From Artemisia argyi (taxonomy: Eukaryota; Streptophyta; Magnoliopsida; Asterales; Asteraceae): a stretch of 64,000 nt of DNA. The stretch is taken from positions 5,663,897 through 5,727,896 of the forward strand of contig CM060684.1 in assembly GCA_030686995.1 (NCBI GenBank). The letters are read 5' to 3'. The notes beneath the pieces are model-generated. The model did no database searches, was not told the origin of the DNA, and worked only from the letters and a program-made list of their open reading frames with translations. Shown here piece by piece: positions 33,457 through 44,446 of this stretch (the stretch's first letter is position 1; every line of letters starts with the position of its first letter). The position numbers and the translations under genes were made by a program.

Positions 33457-36400
33457 TCAAATATATCGATCTAGGTAGTCCCAAGAGACTTCTATATTCA
33501 AAGAGCAATCTTCCGAACCGGTAATAGTACCACGGCTGTCACCTTCGAGAAGTGGCTTGAAATTGCAAGTGCCATTTATAATCACTTTATTAGAATTAAC
33601 ATCCAGCAAGTATGCTTTAATTATTAGCGAGCCCTTGGTTGGTACGGCCAGGAAAGATTTAATCAGCTTAATATAGCCAGCCGTTAGCTCATAAGAAGGC
33701 GCGGCTTTGAAGAGTAACGCCATGTAGCACCTTTTAGCTATGGATCCAGATTGACATTTATATAGAAATTCATCACCATAATAAGCCTGTAAATATCCAC
33801 GAACTAGACGAGCAGGAGTATCCGGTTTCGTTTCAAACTTAACCTTCAATTCAGTATCTATTGCATCCTTTAGTAGAAAGTAATACATTCTTGTAAATCC
33901 ATGCTCAGCAAAAGTAAGAAGTTCACCGCACACACCATCTGAATTTATGTCCCATAAACTTGACAGGTCTATTTCTTTCTTTTGATTACAAAGCTGGTAA
34001 CACTCATTCTTGTTAGTAACATAGAGTTCCGCATAAATCTCAATGAAGTAAGAGAATGAAACCGAACAACCAGAACCGGGATTGCCAAGAAATACAAACC
34101 CCCTATCGGGATGCTTTATCGGATTACGCCAATCATGGTTGAATAAAGGAACATGAGTAACGTCTGTCTCAAAGAAGTGAGACCGGGACGGTGCAATCTT
34201 GTCCGATACTGAAATTAGCCCAAATAGCTCACCCTCTTCATCAAACCATAGTGGTGTTTGAGGTACGGTATAAAAAGAGACCATCTCAAATCGGAAATTG
34301 CTGGTTGGATCGCTGATGAAAATCAAAAGAGCAACCACAAATTAGGAAAACAAAACACTTACAACTAGAGATAACTATATACAATAACATGAAAAACAAG
34401 ACAGATTATATATGTTGATCAAGTGAGTAAATTTGTTATATAAATAATTTTGATTTTATTATTTATACGCTAGATTAAAATTAGAGAGTACAAAATGACC
34501 CAGCCTTTAATGGAAAGGTGCAATACTCCATGCAAACAACCCTATATTTGACTTAAATTGCATGAAATGAAATAAACTTGGTATAAAAAATATCATTGCT
34601 TTTCAATATAAAAACCAGTAGTTACCTAGCATTTACACCAATCGGTCGTTCCACGTCGGGACATTGTAATCCCGATAGCAGTTGGGCCATTGATAACCCA
34701 AATAACAAGGATTCCTACACAAAAGAGGTTAAAAACTGGTTATACAATGTGGAATTCTGGCTAACTTTTTTATAGGCCAAAAGGTAGTCTGATAACCCGA
34801 GAAACCAAATTAATAGAAGAGTATACTATATAATGCATACCGGAAGGATCCCCAAAAGATGAAAGCATTTTTCTATTACCACTGCAGTTGCCTCATATAA
34901 CAATAATGTGCTTGTCTCCCCAACAAAGCCATCCTGCCAAAACTTTGAAAGTTATGCTAAATCCCAACATAAATAATCACGTCTTTCTAAAATTAAATAA
35001 GTTTTTGGATTATTAACTAGGTTTAAGAGAACCAGAAATTAGGAATACTTTCAAAATTACATTATCGACACAGAAATCGTCACATTTACCTTTTTTTTAA
35101 TGTTAAAGATCAGATACTTTTTATATAAGAACTTTGGTTTAAGAGAATCGGAAATTAAATTCCGTATTGTATGAGAAAAACCATATGCAAGTAAACATAC
35201 CTTGCACACCGAGGAATGGTAACTGTTAAATTTCTTACATAAATCGTATAGGTATCCACACAAGATGTGGGGCATGACAGATAAACAAGACTCTTCGAGA
35301 GCCTGGAAAGGAAAGTTAAAGAGTATTAATGCAATAATATAACTTACATAATCATATTAACTATTAGGAAAATTTATAAAAATCAAACATTTCACTTCAT
35401 CTTTGTCGTATACGCTTGTGAAATGTCTTCATTTAGGCAAGAAATTATTATTTTATATTCAACCCAAATGTTCGTGGCAAGTTAGAAACTGAGCTAGTTT
35501 TTTTAATTGGTATACAGTAATTTTTTGTTTCATTATTCTCAAATTTTCCTTATCACGCTGCATATCATGGGTGGGACTAGATTAACTTAAATCAACCATA
35601 CATTCAACAGCGTTTTAGAAGAAACTATAATCTTTTAGAGTAACCTTGGGAAACAAAACCAAGAATTCACTTCTAACTATGTTCTAACTTCAACTAGGGT
35701 TATGTACGTTCATAATATTAAAAGTTAATTGCAATATTGTCTTACCTCAGTAAATTCGAGTAAATGGAATCCCAACACTCGCGCTTCACCTGTCTCCCAT
35801 CCTTTATCTTTCTCCAATATCAACTTTGAAGCCTGTTGCAAACATATACGGAGTATATTCGTTCTTATTATTCAAAATCAAGGAAGCAATAAAATTGGGT
35901 CCGAGATGAGAAACTTGTAACATTGAACCGAAAAAAGAAAAAAAAAAAAGCTTGCCTTCTTTAACTCATCGATATCTTTGCGACAATCATTGGTAATCCT
36001 ATGAATTTGAGCTCGTGTATTAAGTAGATATACAAACGTATTTTGCTATTTATCAAAGAATTTGGGAAGATAATGAGAATACAATATACAATAAAGCATA
36101 ACATCATTTGTAGAAGAACATCATAAAAATACCTTCTTATTAAACATCCAATCGCCAAACCGGAAAATGGCCAATCTATGGTTCATCAAAGATGTATACC
36201 TGTTAAGAACACAAAACGCAAAGCATTAAATATGAATAAGTACGAAACTTGACCTAAAAGTAGGTAATCTCATTTTATGAGTATAATGGGTTAAACTTAA
36301 TATATAAAACTTCGGAAATAAATATTTGATTACAGCAAGTTCGAAGGAAATTAACATCTACCACTCGACTCGTATTATTAATACTGATAGCATAAGTACA

Positions 36401-37307
36401 ATAAGGGAAAAAACTATGATAAATGCATTACCTTAAGACACAATCTGAAATTGCTTCGACACTATACCCAAGCAACTTAGCAGCCTCGCCTTATAAGAAA
36501 AAAAATGTGAAATTCAGCTATTTTAAAATCGATCCCACTGGAAATGGACTAATAATTAGGGACATGTTTTATCTCTAAAGGGTTAAGAAAACTAAAAAGA
36601 AACAAGTCAAACATGTTGAAAGCTAGATTGCTTTATGAAAGGAAGTTGAGTGATTTTTGTAACAAATTATTATTGGTAATCACATGATTTTTTCACGAAA
36701 CTAAAAAATAAATGAAAATGTCTTGTATACCTTTCGACACCTCCAAACAATGTTCAGCGAAGAGAATACTATCCAATCTGAAATGGCAAGTTTGGTATCC
36801 AGCATATCTTGTTCTAGGGGGTTTGTTCCTATCACTTGGGATCCACCCTTCAAGTTTAGCAGCCTGGAAAAAAAGATATGTATTAAATTTCTCATCTTTA
36901 TTTTGAACATGTTATAAGTTATGTTGCTGTGTGAAAGTTACTTACAGATAAGCACATTTCAATATACACTTGTTTCCGTACAGGAGTCAAGTATACTATC
37001 CAATCTGGTTTGTGCTTGTGAAGTCCATGCCTACATATGACGGAAGTTTACAATTTACAATAGATTAACAGGAAAAACAAATCTATTGCTAGCCAATTGA
37101 TATATATGTTTTGATAAACTTAGCAAGTAAAGTACCACAAAGCAAAGATATCTTTGTAAGCATTTTCGAAATCTCTCTTCGGAAGAATAAAAGGCACTCT
37201 TCCTTTTGTCACCACCTCTCCGTTTCTTTCTTCCCATGGAAACCATTTATTCAGTATTTCTGAAGCCCAAACACCATCCGACTGAAAACAGGCAGAAAAT
37301 GTAATTC

Positions 37308-37399
<92 letters not shown>

Positions 37400-38474
37400 A
37401 ATAGAAAACAATTTAGTATAACAAGGATGAATATGTACTTCACTAGATTTGAGCCCATCCATAGGATGACCGATGGTTGCATCAACTTTTGAATACTCAA
37501 GTATACTCATTAATGTGTATCGAATGGGGAGCATTCGAATAAGATCCATAGCCATTTCCTCGTCCAATGAGGGATGGGCTACTATTACCCTTTCTATAGG
37601 AAGTTCTGGAGCCCATGTGTCTAAACCATCTTTTAGCATATTATGAATGCTCTGCAAGGAATCAAGAAGAATCTATATGAAAATTGCATTTCATGTTTTA
37701 AAAGAGTTGGAAAAGGGAAAAAAAATACCTTAGCAATCCATTTCCCTGATAACTTTATAGTTACAAAACCAAGCTCGTTTATGGAGGGTCTTCTCGCTAT
37801 CATGTCATATGCTTCCTCTGGAAACTTTTCTTTGATTTGCTATAGTAATAAAAATGACACGAAACATATAATCACAGTTAAAAAAATTCTAGTATATTCA
37901 AAAACCATGATTGACAATGAAAAAAAAATACCTCCCCAACATATTTTGGTCCTTCATCTACTGATTGGCTTGATTTTGGGTAATCTATTAATTCGGCCCA
38001 TATCCACAAGGCATTTTGACTGTCATTATTCACAAGAAAAAACTAAATGTATATATTACATACCAAATAAAGTAAAAACGCACAAAGATATATCAGAAGC
38101 AACAAATACCATTCGTAAAGGCCAGGCTCCCCTTTATAAGTATATATCCTTTGCTCTTGTATTTTCAGTACTTTTTGCTTTATTTCTCTTTGAAGACGTA
38201 TCATTGCAATTTCAAATGGCTTTGTGACTTCTTCTTGAAGGCTCCATCTTTTACGTTCCTATATCACAAAACAAGTGCCATGAGCTTAACAATGTGTGTG
38301 TATATATATTAATTTAAATATTATTTATGAAAACAATAATAATGTGGATGTTAATTATCGACTTACATCAGGAGGAGCTGGGATTCTTGCTGTAGAATGT
38401 GCGCGCAATCTCTTATGTTGCTGTATTACAAAATCAGTGCCATGAGCTTAACAGTGTAAATTCACATTAAAAAA

Positions 38475-38566
<92 letters not shown>

Positions 38567-39671
38567 TACATTAGTAGCTGTGTTGTTTGATGTAGAAAGT
38601 GTCCACTCTGTGAGATATGTATTAGATACCTGTATTACGAAACCAGTACCATCATCCTAACTGTGTAAATTTATATATAATAGAAAAACATGATATTGTG
38701 AACGTTGATAATAGACTTACTTGAGGAGGATCATCAAGTGCGATAAATGGAGTCTTTACAAAACGTGCCCAATCTATCAATCTCTTGCGTTCCTGTATTA
38801 CAAGACCAGTGACATCATCTTAACTATGTAAATTCTCTAATGTAATTATGGGTTGTTCTGTTCCAGTGGTTCAATAATTAGTCTTGGTCATTACATGATC
38901 ATGGATTTGAGGCCAGGATTTAAGGTAGGTGTTTGTTATTTAAAAAAACCATATAGCCACAAATAGTTTTTTTTTTTGGTAATAAGGCTAATAATCCTAA
39001 TTTCTTCCATTTGCTCAATTCGACAGACATTAATTTGCTGTTTTGTAGAACTGAAAATACAGAATGGGCTAAAGACACTGAAGGTGCTATGGAAGACAAC
39101 CATGTAAAGAACACCAAAGGTGTTACCAATGTAAGCAAAGATAACAACACAATTTTTTACGGTAAGTCGGTAACCAAGTCCTTGATTTTTATTTTTTATT
39201 TTTTGAACGGCAGAATTATATTAAATAACTAGCAAGAAGCTAGAAAAACAAACACCAAACAAAGACAACATGTAAAAGCACCCTAAAACTACACCTGAAC
39301 ACGCCCATGTTAACCATGATCGACTACACCTATAAATAAACTAAGCCTAAATGTTATAGTCGACCAAGTCCTTGATTTATTTTTTGATGTAATTTTCTTA
39401 AACCTTTGCAAGGATATTGACGAGATAACAAAGTATTGCAAGAACATACATGAAAGTCTTCCAAAAGATGAACGGTTAGGTTAATAATAGACTTACATCA
39501 GGATCTGCCGTTTTTCGTGCTTCAGCATATGCCCACATCAAAAATTTCGTACGTTGCTGTATTATAGAAACCGGTGTCATCGTGTGTAAATTTATATATA
39601 TAAAAAAACATGATATTGTGTACAGTAATAGACTTACGTGAGGAGTTGATGTATCACGTATCCACTTCTGT

Positions 39672-39707
<36 letters not shown>

Positions 39708-39854
39708 TGTAAATTTTTATATAAAAAATAAAAAATGATAATTTGGACGTTGACAATATAGCCTTACAAATTCGTCAGGTATTGGCGTACGAGGTGTTGT
39801 CATGTAAGGTTTGATTTTTGATGTACAAGGTGTTGATATATTCTCCCCTCCCAT
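33457..39854 (-). CDS. Arginyl-tRNA synthetase-derived pseudoenzyme fused to a DUF6598-like domain, 21 exons, 889 aa
   Basis: Exons (minus): 39854-39768, 39667-39638, 39556-39497, 38792-38721, 38629-38570, 38420-38367, 38258-38110, 38019-37932, 37839-37729, 37651-37439, 37281-37136, 37030-36946, 36863-36731, 36489-36432, 36199-36146, 35998-35956, 35832-35746, 35302-35201, 34933-34841, 34714-34626, 34312-33457; 2670 nt, open. Residues about 165-575 follow plant cytosolic ArgRS in order: LSGKWIAK, NMLKDGLDTWAPELPIERVI, DWIVYLTP, AAKLEGWIPSD, DIDELKKASKLILE, PHILCGYLYDL, EATAVVIEKCFHLLGI (anticodon-binding end). The HIGH-type motif is replaced (about 263-277, AHPSLDEEMAMDLIRM), the KMSKS-like loop is lost and about 100 catalytic residues are missing, so aminoacylation is very unlikely. 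Residues 606-889 are a separate all-beta-looking domain resembling DUF6598. Exon 15 uses a weak donor and exon 16 a GC donor; a stronger exon 15 donor would bring a stop. Confidence 0.85.
37312..37396. repeat. (TA)n microsatellite in intron 10
   Basis: Uninterrupted TA run of about 85 bp between exons 10 and 11 of the ArgRS-derived gene. Long Ile-Tyr frames here are artefacts. Confidence 0.95.
38470..38566. repeat. (AAT)n microsatellite in intron 5
   Basis: AAATA then about 30 AAT units, in the intron between exons 5 and 6 of the ArgRS-derived gene. Confidence 0.95.
39189..39362 (-). mobile_element. 5'-truncated LINE 3' end with 16-bp target duplication
   Basis: Flanked by the exact direct repeat ACCAAGTCCTTGATTT (39173-39188 and 39363-39378). 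On the minus strand it ends TTATTTAATATAATTCTGCC then GTTC and an A-rich tail, typical of plant L1-type LINE 3' ends. About 174 bp, inside intron 3 of the ArgRS-derived gene. Confidence 0.8.
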
Positions 39855-39927
39855 TGCAACGATTTGTAGATAAACAGAGGAGACGGCGAGGCTAGCTTCT
39901 CTAATTGACAAGTAATATAAGATGACA

Positions 39928-39939
39928 ATATATATATAA
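39928..39939 (-). promoter_or_regulatory. TATA box of the ArgRS-derived gene
   Basis: CTTATATATATATTG on the minus strand, about 75 bp upstream of the chosen ATG at 39854. Position fits a short 5' UTR. Inferred from sequence only. Confidence 0.5.
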
Positions 39940-40086
39940 GGTGACACCGACCGACTTATTGAAATTTGGGATTTGTATATAATTTAAGAATTTCGTATCT
40001 TTCTTAATTTAATACTAGTACTGTAGTATTTGTTGTTAGCTCAAAGAAAGTAGTATAACAAAGTATGTTCCGCCACATACGGTTAG

Positions 40087-40460
40087 CAAGTGAAATGTGT
40101 CTTTATTGGTTGATTTTTTTTTATTACTAATATATTTATTGGGTGTTTATAAAAGGGAAATAATTTGTGCATCATTTATTTATGGCTATACACCACTAAA
40201 TCACACCAGTGATGCATACAGTACAACACCGCTATGCATAATTTAGTAGTGGATGGCAAAAAAAAAATGGTATACAAATCACATCCCTTTATAAAACTAG
40301 TGGTTATAGTAACCTTATATAACGTCACTTTGTCATATCAGTTTTATTTTTTAGACCATATACTTGTTACGGTGATCTTACTGATGACCCAACTTTAAAA
40401 AAAATAATAATAATAATATATAATAATTTTATTAATAATTTAAAGACATTATACATATAA
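40087..40460 (+). repeat. Paralogous repeat, copy A (interrupted by a MULE MITE)
   Basis: GCAAGTGAAATGTGTCTTTA through CTAGTGGTTATAGTAACCTT and GATGACCCAACTTTAAAAAA to AATTTAAAGACATTAT. The same unit is at 44317-46490 (copy B). Copy A has the 133-bp insertion at 40155; copy B lacks it but has a Harbinger element instead. Confidence 0.8.
40155..40287. mobile_element. MULE-type foldback MITE, 133 bp, exact 9-bp target duplication
   Basis: Exact duplication TTTATAAAA on both sides (40146-40154 and 40288-40296); the unoccupied site is present once in copy B at 44377-44385. The two halves are inverted relatives (GGGAAATAATTTGTGCATCA against GGGATGTGATTTGTATACCA on the other strand). Nine-base duplications are the Mutator hallmark. 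Non-coding. Confidence 0.85.
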
Positions 40461-41077
40461 ATCATCTACAAAATGGCGTGTTAAGCAGTGATTGGTGAAT
40501 TCTATTATAGTTTTTTTTCTCTTTTCTCTAATTAAGTCACTCATTGACTAACACATCATTTTGTAAGGGTTTTTGTGAGAGTTTTTTTGAGGTTGTATCA
40601 AAACTCTATAAACATTAACGATAGTTAGTGGTATAAACAAATATTATTCCCCACCCTTCGTATGAGAAGTCGGCCTAGTGGTTACTATTCATTAGTCGTA
40701 TTCTAAATGGAGCCAAATTTTTTTTAGCTGAGCCGAAGGTTTTTCCCGATGTCACCGCCCCATTATCTATACCACTTTTCTAGCCACATATTTCTCAACC
40801 CTTCCTCGCACGTATTTTTTCTATCCACATAGTCTTCTAAAATTTCCTTCCACAGTTTGCGGTTTTCGTTTTGCTTGCAAAAGTTGCGGAATCATTGTTT
40901 GTGGATTTCAGGTTGGATTAAAATAAATAATTGTGTTGTAACTATTTTGTTTATGATTTTGATTGTGTTGTAACTATTTTGCGGAATCAATGTTGTAACT
41001 ATTTTGTTTATGATTTTTTATTTTATAATTTTGGGGCCTGATTGTAAAGATCATGTTGTCTGCATGTTGGGTATCCT

Positions 41078-41116
<39 letters not shown>

Positions 41117-41156
41117 TTTTTAATGCAGTGGCTTTGATTATAGTATGTGGTTGATT
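40461..41156. other. No gene seen
   Basis: Non-coding DNA with a duplicated phrase TGTTGTAACTATTTTG(T)TTATGATTTT near 40935-41020 and a T tract near 41082-41111. Confidence 0.4.
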
Positions 41157-41192
41157 GTTAAGGGCAATGTTTTCAAGATCGGGATCTACTTA

Positions 41193-42505
41193 GGCTGGCC
41201 ACAGTGGTGACCAATATTGCATCATCTTTCCGGCTGTCATTTCAGCTTTCTCTCTCCTCAACCAATATTCACCTCTCTCTTCACAGTGGTTACCAATTTT
41301 TTTTAATTCAAAACATTTTAAAAAGCAATTTTAAAATTCATTAAAAATAAAAAAACATTACAATACTAAATCAAATTAAAAAGATCATTAAACATTAAAA
41401 ACGTTACGTAAATTATTGAAATAACATTAAAAAGATCACAGAAATTCTTCATCGTCTTCGTCCTCACCGTCCTCATCTTCGTCTTCATTGTCATAAGGGA
41501 GATGATGATGTCTACGATTTCTCCAAATGTGCTCGACCAAATCAGATTTTAAGTTTATATGAGTTGATGCGTTCTCGAGCTTCTGAGTAACTTCTAAAGA
41601 TTCTTCAAATATTCTTAAGGGATCGATCGTGTGGTTGGTGGACCTCCTCTTCGAACCATGTAGGACATATCGCCCGCTGCTTGTGTTGAATGATCATATT
41701 ATGTAATATGATACATGTATATATAATATCTCGGAGATCTTTTTTATACATCCCTCGAGCCGGAACTTTAAGCATTCTCCACTTCTTCTTCAACACACCA
41801 AAAGCCCGTTCCACATCTTTCTTTGCAGCTTTGTGCTTCCTCTTGTACAATATTCTTTTATGATCATCCGTGGGAGGATTTGAAATGGACTTAATAAGAA
41901 CGGACCATTGTGGATATATCCCGTCAGTAAGATAATATCCCCTTTTATATTGTACACCGTTAACTTCGAATTCAAGGTTTTCGGCGAAGTATGCCGTCAC
42001 TAAACGATTGTGAGCAACAACATGGTCCCTAGGTATGTACCTTCTTGAAACTTTTGGTTGGTGTGCTTGATAAGCGTTCCAATCAAACTCCGTAAACTCA
42101 CTCATAACTTCATCGTCGTCGTCGGAAGACGAAGAACCAAACAAAAACTCGTAAGACGACATGGACATGGTGAATATTGATGAGAATTTATTTGAATTGT
42201 GTTTGAAAGTGAGTTTGATGTTGTTATTTATATGATGAAAAGTGGTAAAAAAAATTAAAATGTTTTTTTAATCCAAACGGTCCGATTTATTTTTGAAAGT
42301 TGGAATATTGCATTGAATATGAAATTTAATATTGCAAATGTTAAGCTTTTTGTGTATTCAAGATCGGTTGTATATCCAACCCATATTGTAAAAAACTCGC
42401 CGACAACCGATTTGACAAACACATTCCCCACAGTGGAGGCAACCGATTTGAATATCGGTTGAACGACTTGCTCAACCGAAATTTCACAACACATTGTGGC
42501 AAGCC
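41193..42505 (-). mobile_element. PIF/Harbinger element, 1313 bp, TTA duplication
   Basis: TTA at 41190-41192 and 42506-42508 flank inverted ends GGCTGGCCACAGTG and CATTGTGGCAAGCC. The 3-bp TTA/TAA duplication is the PIF/Harbinger signature. It inserted 28 bp inside the left end of the hAT-like MITE, so it is the younger of the two. Carries the shortened transposase ORF at 41605-42168. Confidence 0.85.
41605..42168 (-). CDS. Internally deleted Harbinger transposase (187 aa)
   Basis: Open from MSMSSYEFLFG to a stop at 41605. The N-terminal part (RRYIPRDHVVAHNRLVTAYF) is the usual start of plant Harbinger/ALP1-like transposases. It joins in frame to the C-terminal part of the DDE domain (YLTDGIYPQWS, RKHKAAKKDVERAFGVLK, IIYTCIILHNMI). 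The middle with the first two catalytic Asp (the equivalents of GSIDCMHW and DANND in the 45 kb copy) is missing, only the region of the third acid (DVERAFG) remaining. It cannot be an active nuclease. The frame is still open, so it could be a young deletion derivative or a retained small protein. Confidence 0.85.
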   Translation of the reverse strand: MSMSSYEFLFGSSSSDDDDEVMSEFTEFDWNAYQAHQPKVSRRYIPRDHVVAHNRLVTAYFAENLEFEVNGVQYKRGYYLTDGIYPQWSVLIKSISNPPTDDHKRILYKRKHKAAKKDVERAFGVLKKKWRMLKVPARGMYKKDLRDIIYTCIILHNMIIQHKQRAICPTWFEEEVHQPHDRSLKNI

Positions 42506-43082
42506 TTAGGATCGATTTTATTTTTGCAAGATCGATATCATAAGATCGGATCGGGATCTTAAGATCCTACCATGATGTCATTTTTTAGTATCATTTTTAA
42601 TATTATACAAATTTATAAATTATTATATATCATAAACACAAAATTATATAGATGTTTCATAGAAATGTTGTCCTAAATTATGGTTATGAAATGTATAAGA
42701 AGATTAACATGTTATTTTTAAAATTTTACAAAACACAATTCATAAATTTGTAGTTTTTTAGTTTGTTTGTTCGAGAAAAGTAAGATCGGATCGGATTAGA
42801 TCTTAAGATCCTGTGGTCAGGATCGGGATCCTATAAGATCTTAAGCATTCTAAGATCCTATGTAAGATCCAGATCATTTTTACTTTGCAGTATCGTAAAA
42901 TCGTTAGATCCTAAGATCAGGATCGGGATCCTGACAACCATGGTTAAGGGATTTGTTGATAGATTTGATTAAAGTTAAGATTATATAATTTGTGAAAAAC
43001 TAGAAGGAGGTTTAATAGTTTTATCGAATTGTTTTCGTTAGCTATGAAAAATTACTTTGTGAAAAACTTTGATTCAATTGTT

Positions 43083-44310
43083 TGTGAAATCAACCAACAT
43101 CACTAAGTTATACTATCTACTGTAAACAACAAATATAAAGAGTAGAGATGGAAAGATCAAACCAAGACAACGAGATTTATAGTGGTTCGGTAACGAAGCT
43201 CTTCTTCGCCCTACTCCACTCCCCGGGTACCCAACTCGAGAGTTCTAAGCACTATGTCAACAAAACTCTCTTCAGGCAGAGAAAACCGTAAAACGTCGTT
43301 TATCACAATTTTCGACACTAAGCTAAATGTCGAGTACTAATCTAGCTAGTACCAATCTCACGCACGATCCTTACTAATCACATTATCCACACAAGATCCA
43401 CTTGATCTATACAATCTCTACACAATCAACACAAGATCCATACGATCTCTATACAATCACAATGATCCACACAAGATGACTAAACAAGACTATGACAACT
43501 TGATGTATGTCAAGATACAACAAGTAAACTACAAGTAATGCAAGTGCACTATAGAATTACTCTAACACCTTGTATCCTTCATGATACTTCGTGTTCTTCT
43601 CTTCAAGTAATAGAGGAATGAAGGTGATATTTGGTTAATGAAAGAGTCACTCTTAAAACAAAAGAAAACAATCTAAATGATCAAGGAAATATAAGTGTGA
43701 ATGAGGAATTAAACTAAAAAAGTTTTGTATGAAAAAGGATGCCTAAAAACAATGAAATGGACTGGTATTTATAGGCAAAAGAAATCTGACCGTTACAGGA
43801 GGACGGTATCGTTAAATACCAGACGATACCACTAAATTTAGTGGTACCGTGGTACCATCCCAAACAAGGACGCTCCAAATTTTGTTTTTAGTGGTGAAAA
43901 TTTATTTGGGGAAGTTTGGAGCTGACTTTGGGAGAAAAATAGCTGTTGGAATTTTAAACTTATTTTTTCAATTAAAACATTTCTTTATAATTCAAAATTA
44001 ATTTGTAAAATGTATTTTTGAAAAAATGTTTTGTCACATTAAAAATGTGAAGTTTGAAACACAAATTTACTTCTTTGAATTTGTCAAGTTGTAAATTTAT
44101 TTGTTCTCACCGAGAGTGATTTACGTAGAAATGAGATATTTCGACTAAAAACTTGTTTACGTAAATTTTGACGTAAAGTGTTTTCACATTTTCTTATCAT
44201 CAAAACGTAGAGATATCAAAAGATATAAATAACGTTTTTAAACATTATTTGCATCAAGGCAATATTATGTGTTTGATTTGTTTATGCCACATGTTGAAAA
44301 TCACTTGTTG
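43083..44310 (-). mobile_element. Possible solo LTR or LTR fragment
   Basis: Contains ACGAGATTTATAGTGGTTCG, a phrase common near ends of plant copia elements, and on the minus strand a TATA-like CTATAAATACCAGTCC. Both suit a minus-strand LTR. No matching second LTR and no target duplication could be read, so borders are guesses. Confidence 0.35.
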
Positions 44311-44446
44311 CATCTTCAGCAAGTGAAAGGTGTCTTTATTGGTTGATTTTTTTATTACTAATATATTTATTGGGTGTTTATAAAACTAGTGGTTATAGTA
44401 ATCTTATGACGTCGCTTTGTCATATCACTTTATGACCCAACCTTTA

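Larger units (their letters stand above)
38367..39768 (-). repeat. Tandemly duplicated mini-exon/intron units
   Basis: Exons 2-6 of the ArgRS-derived gene are 30, 60, 72, 60 and 54 nt, all start and end in phase 0, and four begin alike (QRTKF, ERKRL, QHKRL; exon 7 begins ERKRW). Their introns also resemble each other: each starts GTAAGTCTATTA or close, holds ATATCATGTTTTT and ends near TGTAATACAG. This indicates exon-plus-intron duplication. Spacing is about 130-205 bp except where a larger insertion sits between exons 3 and 4. Confidence 0.75.
41165..42942. mobile_element. hAT-like MITE (GGATCTTAAGATC-rich) with a nested Harbinger
   Basis: Exact 8-bp target duplication GTTAAGGG at 41157-41164 and 42943-42950. 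Ends CAATGTTTTCAAGATC and, inverted, CATGGTTGTCAGGATC match at 12 of 16. Without the nested element it is about 462 bp, rich in GATCGGGATC and AAGATCCTA words (42530-42940). Non-coding itself. Confidence 0.8.

Noticed and set aside
37247..37657. Exon 10 of the ArgRS-derived gene read through into an Ile-Tyr repeat
   Set aside because: A consensus donor at 37439 ends the exon before the (TA)n run; read-through is an artefact.
43083..44310. Calling this a complete solo LTR with exact borders
   Set aside because: No target duplication and no partner LTR; only the internal phrases support an LTR.
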